From NCBI GenBank assembly GCA_028709705.1, contig JAQVWL010000007.1, forward strand, positions 1 through 43,477: a DNA stretch of 43,477 bases, given 5' to 3'. The stretch is from Clostridia bacterium (GTDB taxonomy: Bacteria > Bacillota > Clostridia > Christensenellales > UBA1242). The notes beneath the pieces are model-generated. The model was not told the origin of the DNA. It worked only from the letters and a program-made list of their open reading frames with translations, and did not search any database. The stretch's first letter is position 1; the number at the start of each line of letters is the position of its first letter. The position numbers were made by a program, and so were the translations under genes. Below are positions 40,242 to 43,477 of this stretch, piece by piece.

Positions 40242-40387
40242 TAAAAAATATTGATTTTTCTTAATTGATTTATTTTAAAAAATTACCAAGATGTTCTGTT
40301 TTCCATTTTCATATTAACCCCCAAAAATTTTGTTTGATATTAATTTTTTGTTAAATAGTTTGTAACTTCAGCCACTTTCCTGATCTA

Positions 40388-41665
40388 TCATAATAAACCT
40401 CCAATAACCCCATCTTTGTTTCTGCCTTTAATTTTAACTCTAATAATATTATATGGCATTTCTTTTAAGTCGTCAACAAAAACCTTAACATAATTTTCTG
40501 AATGGCCCACATAAAAAGTGCCATTTTTTTCTTCAACAATCACCGAAAGCGTTTTGCCTATTTGCTTTTTGTTGTAATTTCTGTTGTTTTTTTCGTTTAT
40601 TTTTGCAAGTTTTTTCGCCCTTTCTTTAATAATATTGCCGTCCACAATAAAATATGCCTTGTTTGTTTTCAAAGCCAGCAACTTATCGGCTGTTGTTCCG
40701 CTTCGGCGAGAGTATGGAAATATGTGCATATATGCGAACTTGCATTTCTTAATAGTTTTAATTGTTTCTTCAAACTCTTTGTCAGTTTCGCCGGGGAAAC
40801 CCACAATAATGTCGGTTGTTATATTTGCGTTTTTAAAGTGTTTTCTTATTTTTTTAACAGCCAAAACAAAATCATTGCTAGTGTAGTTCCTGTTCATTCT
40901 TTTCAAAACGCTTGTAGACCCGCTTTGCATTGAAAGGTGAAAATGCGGGCAAAAGTTTTTCAAGTTTTTCAAAGTTTTCACAAACTCGTCAGTTATCATT
41001 GTTGGTTCCATTGAACCAAGTTGAACTCTAATGCTATAATTTTCAAGTTGTTTTAGCAGTTCCAAAATTCCGGGATTGTCATCAATTTTGAAATCAGAAA
41101 TATCGATTCCGCTTAAAACAATCTCCTTGACCCCTGTTTGCATTAATGTTTCAACTTCTTTTAAAATGCTGAGTATATCTCTTGACCTACTTCGCCCGCG
41201 AATGTAGGGGATAATGCAATAAGAGCAAAAACGGTTGCAACCATCTTGAATTTTAACATATGCACGAGTGTTGCTTGAAGTTGAAATGCCAACATTTTCA
41301 TAAAAATCAGGAAATTTATCAATTTTTTTGCCCTTTTTGTTTAAATGCTCCAAAATACTTAATTTGTTTGCACTTCCACAAACAAAAAAAACATTTTTTA
41401 AATCTTTGAATTGGTCGGGGTTGTTTTGCGAAGCACAACCACAAACAAAAATTTTTGCGTTTGGGTTTAGTTTGTTAAATTTTGCAATCATTTGCCTTGA
41501 TTTTCTTTCCGCTTCGTTTGTAACCGCACAAGTGTTTAGCACATATATATCCGCTTCTTCTAAATTTGTTGTTGTTTCATATCCCAAATTTTTTAATGCT
41601 TCGCCAATTGTTTCGGTTTCATACTGGCTAACTTTGCACCCTAATGTTAATAAAACTGCTTTCAT
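40388..41665 (-). CDS. mtaB: tRNA (N6-threonylcarbamoyladenosine-37) methylthiotransferase MtaB
   Basis: MiaB-family: TLGCKVSQYETE, VLNTCAVTNEAERKSRQ, radical-SAM CNRFCSYCIIPYIRGRSRSR, C-terminal TRAM-like region; SD AGGAGA. Confidence 0.92.
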   Translation of the reverse strand: MKAVLLTLGCKVSQYETETIGEALKNLGYETTTNLEEADIYVLNTCAVTNEAERKSRQMIAKFNKLNPNAKIFVCGCASQNNPDQFKDLKNVFFVCGSANKLSILEHLNKKGKKIDKFPDFYENVGISTSSNTRAYVKIQDGCNRFCSYCIIPYIRGRSRSRDILSILKEVETLMQTGVKEIVLSGIDISDFKIDDNPGILELLKQLENYSIRVQLGSMEPTMITDEFVKTLKNLKNFCPHFHLSMQSGSTSVLKRMNRNYTSNDFVLAVKKIRKHFKNANITTDIIVGFPGETDKEFEETIKTIKKCKFAYMHIFPYSRRSGTTADKLLALKTNKAYFIVDGNIIKERAKKLAKINEKNNRNYNKKQIGKTLSVIVEEKNGTFYVGHSENYVKVFVDDLKEMPYNIIRVKIKGRNKDGVIGGLL

Positions 41666-41687
41666 ATTTTCTCCTGTATCATAAAAC

Positions 41688-42413
41688 TTAATTGTTTGTC
41701 AAAAAACTTAAATACCCAACAAGTGCTATTGTTGCAGTTTCTGTTCTCAAAATTCTTTTGCCTAGTGAAATTTTTTCAACTGCCAAAGTAGAAATAAAAT
41801 CATTTTCTCTTTCCGAAAATCCGCCCTCACTGCCAATAATTATTGCAATATTTTTTGAATTTATTATTTTTTCATTAATATTATTTATTTTATTTAAAAT
41901 AGAATTATTTTCATATAAAAATAAAATCAAATCATAATTCATTAAATATTTTTTTATATTTAATAAATTAATTGTTTCGCCAATTTCCAATGGTTTGCTT
42001 CTGCCACATTGCTTGCTTGCTTCTTTTGCAATTTTGTTTAAGCGTTCCATTTTTACTGCATTATTTTTTGCAATTGTAAATTCACTTTCAAAAGGTATTA
42101 TTTTGCTTGCCCCAAGTTCACTTATTTTTTGAATTATCATTTCAAGTTTTTCGCCCTTTGGAAGCCCTTGAAAAACTGTAATATTTGATTTTGGGTTTGA
42201 TAGGCAAATTTCTTTGCTGTCAATTTTTGCACTTGCAAAAGTTTTGGTTATGTCGACAACTGTGCAGTTGTAAATATAATCATCTCCGCACAAACAAACA
42301 ATTTTTTCGCCAATTTGTGTTCTCAAAACTTTTGACAAATGAAAAAACTCATCGCCCACAATTTGAATTGTTGCGTTTGACATATTTTCTTTGTCGACAA
42401 AAAATTTTTTCAT
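41688..42413 (-). CDS. rsmE: 16S rRNA (uracil1498-N3)-methyltransferase RsmE
   Basis: HLSKVLRTQIGE, VFQGLPKGEKLEMIIQKISELGASKIIPFES, EASKQCGRSKP, IIGSEGGFSERE, LGKRILRTETATIALVGYL. Confidence 0.95.
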   Translation of the reverse strand: MKKFFVDKENMSNATIQIVGDEFFHLSKVLRTQIGEKIVCLCGDDYIYNCTVVDITKTFASAKIDSKEICLSNPKSNITVFQGLPKGEKLEMIIQKISELGASKIIPFESEFTIAKNNAVKMERLNKIAKEASKQCGRSKPLEIGETINLLNIKKYLMNYDLILFLYENNSILNKINNINEKIINSKNIAIIIGSEGGFSERENDFISTLAVEKISLGKRILRTETATIALVGYLSFLTNN

Positions 42414-42419
42414 AAATAA

Positions 42420-42448
42420 ATTATATTACATTTTTATAGTTTTTTCAA
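42420..42448 (-). promoter_or_regulatory. Predicted promoter TTGAAA-N17-TATAAT, 6 nt before rsmE ATG
   Basis: On the minus strand TTGAAA (42448-42443), 17 nt, TATAAT (42425-42420), then TTATTT and ATG 42413. Confidence 0.6.
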
Positions 42449-42544
42449 TTAAATATAATAAAAATAAAAAAAGCAAATTTTGCTTTTTAAGTTTGAAGAC
42501 AAATGGCAATATAAACAAAAAAACAAAAAATGTTTTTTAAAATA

Positions 42545-42922
42545 TTAACCTGTATATGCCGCTGCACCTATTGCAAAGACAATAATAAAAAGAAGCATAA
42601 AAAATATTAATGGCACAAAAACCCAATACGCCCAAATTGGCAAGTCTTTTTTCTTGGTGTAGTCGTTTATCAAATCAATATTATAAATATTGTTTTTTGC
42701 AGTTGGATTAATATTTTGGTTTAAAATTTTTAAAGTGCTTGGCACTTCAATTTTGGTTTCAGTTTGAATTGTTTCCCAATTTGGTAATTCAGTTTCCTTT
42801 TTTGTTGTTGGTGTTTTGCTTGCAACCTTTTTTGTTGTTGCTTTTGGTGGTGGGGGAGGCAAGTCTGGTTTTGCAGTTGTTTTGGTTGTAATTTTTTTTG
42901 TTTTCAAATTTTCTTTTTCCAT
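42545..42922 (-). CDS. Hypothetical Lys/Thr/Pro-rich protein with C-terminal TM segment
   Basis: KPDLPPPPPKATTKKVASKTPTTKKE low-complexity region; C-terminal TM WAYWVFVPLIFFMLLFIIVFAIGAAAYTG; SD AAGGAGA. Confidence 0.75.
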   Translation of the reverse strand: MEKENLKTKKITTKTTAKPDLPPPPPKATTKKVASKTPTTKKETELPNWETIQTETKIEVPSTLKILNQNINPTAKNNIYNIDLINDYTKKKDLPIWAYWVFVPLIFFMLLFIIVFAIGAAAYTG

Positions 42923-42959
42923 AAAAATTTCTCCTTAATTACAATAACTTTTATAATTT

Positions 42960-42988
42960 ATTATACTAACATAAATAATTTAAGTCAA
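42960..42988 (-). promoter_or_regulatory. Predicted promoter TTGACT-N17-TATAAT for the Pro-rich membrane protein gene
   Basis: On the minus strand TTGACT (42988-42983), 17 nt, TATAAT (42965-42960). Confidence 0.65.
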
Positions 42989-43054
42989 ACAATAAAGTCA
43001 ATTATTTTTTTGTCATAATATATTATATTTTAATTATGTATATGTAATAAAAGC

Positions 43055-43087
43055 AAAAAAAAGTCTTTCCCGAAGGAAAAACTTTTA
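43055..43087 (-). terminator. Terminator at the dnaJ stop codon
   Basis: On the minus strand AAGTTTTTCC-TTCG-GGAAAGACTT then T-run; one mismatch in the stem. Confidence 0.7.
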
Positions 43088-43477
43088 TTTTTTTTCTTTA
43101 AACTTTTTAAATTTTACAAAACTGTTTTCGTTGGTTTCTTTTTGCAAAATTTTTAAATGCTCTTTTGTTTTTTTGTCAAGCGAAGCGGGAAATTCTGCTT
43201 TTATTGTGATAAGCATATCTCCAAAAACTTCTCGATTTAGCATCTTGACACCTTTGTTTTTAAGTCGCATAACTGTGTTTGTTTGTGTAAGTTCAGGTAT
43301 TGTTAGTTCGTAAGTTCCGTTTATTGTAGGTATTTCAATTTTGTCGCCCAATATCAAAGTTGTGTAAGGAAGCCACAAATCAAGAAAAATATCTATGCCT
43401 TTTCTTACCAATATTTTGTGTGGCAAAATATTGATTTTTATGTTCAAATCGCCCGGTATTCCTTGTCTTGTTGGAGC
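43085..43477 (-). CDS. dnaJ: Chaperone DnaJ, C-terminal part (5' end outside window)
   Basis: Frame open to the window edge (APTRQGIPGDLNIKINILPHKILVRKGIDIFLDLWLPYTTLILGDKIEIPTING...MRLKNKGVKMLNREVFGDMLITIKAEFP), typical DnaJ C-terminal domain. Confidence 0.9.
   Translation of the reverse strand, partial: APTRQGIPGDLNIKINILPHKILVRKGIDIFLDLWLPYTTLILGDKIEIPTINGTYELTIPELTQTNTVMRLKNKGVKMLNREVFGDMLITIKAEFPASLDKKTKEHLKILQKETNENSFVKFKKFKEKK

Noticed and set aside
40388-40390. Alternative genetic code (TGA recoded)
   Set aside because: mtaB ends naturally at TGA at the expected family length and the other genes read normally with code 11.
1-43477. CRISPR arrays, IS elements/transposases, prophage genes, tRNA or rRNA genes
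   Set aside because: No regularly spaced identical repeats, transposase or phage motifs, or recognisable tRNA/rRNA sequence seen in the intergenic gaps, which are short.

Overview
AT-rich Firmicutes/Clostridia-like chromosomal window using the standard code 11 (mtaB ends in TGA, most other genes in TAA). The conserved backbone includes the 3' part of mfd and a PrsA/SurA-like lipoprotein. It also carries a small sporulation-type neighbourhood: YwmB-like, SpoIIQ-like M23, acpP and spoIIID. Other backbone genes are a TtcA-like PP-loop enzyme, a phosphohexomutase and rplS. On the minus strand, in transcription order, are dnaJ(partial), a Pro-rich membrane protein, rsmE, mtaB, rpsU, dnaG, rpoD and a zinc-ribbon protein. 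About 58% of the window (8426-33707) is two tandem genes encoding giant GLUG-repeat lipoproteins of 5193 and 3222 aa. They look like colinear paralogues differing mainly in the length of the C-terminal GLUG region, and they are followed by a small membrane-anchored, beta-rich protein. The main hunt results are: (i) the giant lipoprotein pair and its asymmetric expansion; (ii) three genes lacking a Shine-Dalgarno whose predicted -10 box lies 6-7 nt before the ATG (leaderless candidates), in a genome where most genes have clear SDs; (iii) an E. coli-like rpsU-terminator-dnaG-rpoD macromolecular synthesis operon; and (iv) a C7 tract near the 5' end of the largest gene. All homology calls come from recognising motifs by eye; no database search was run.
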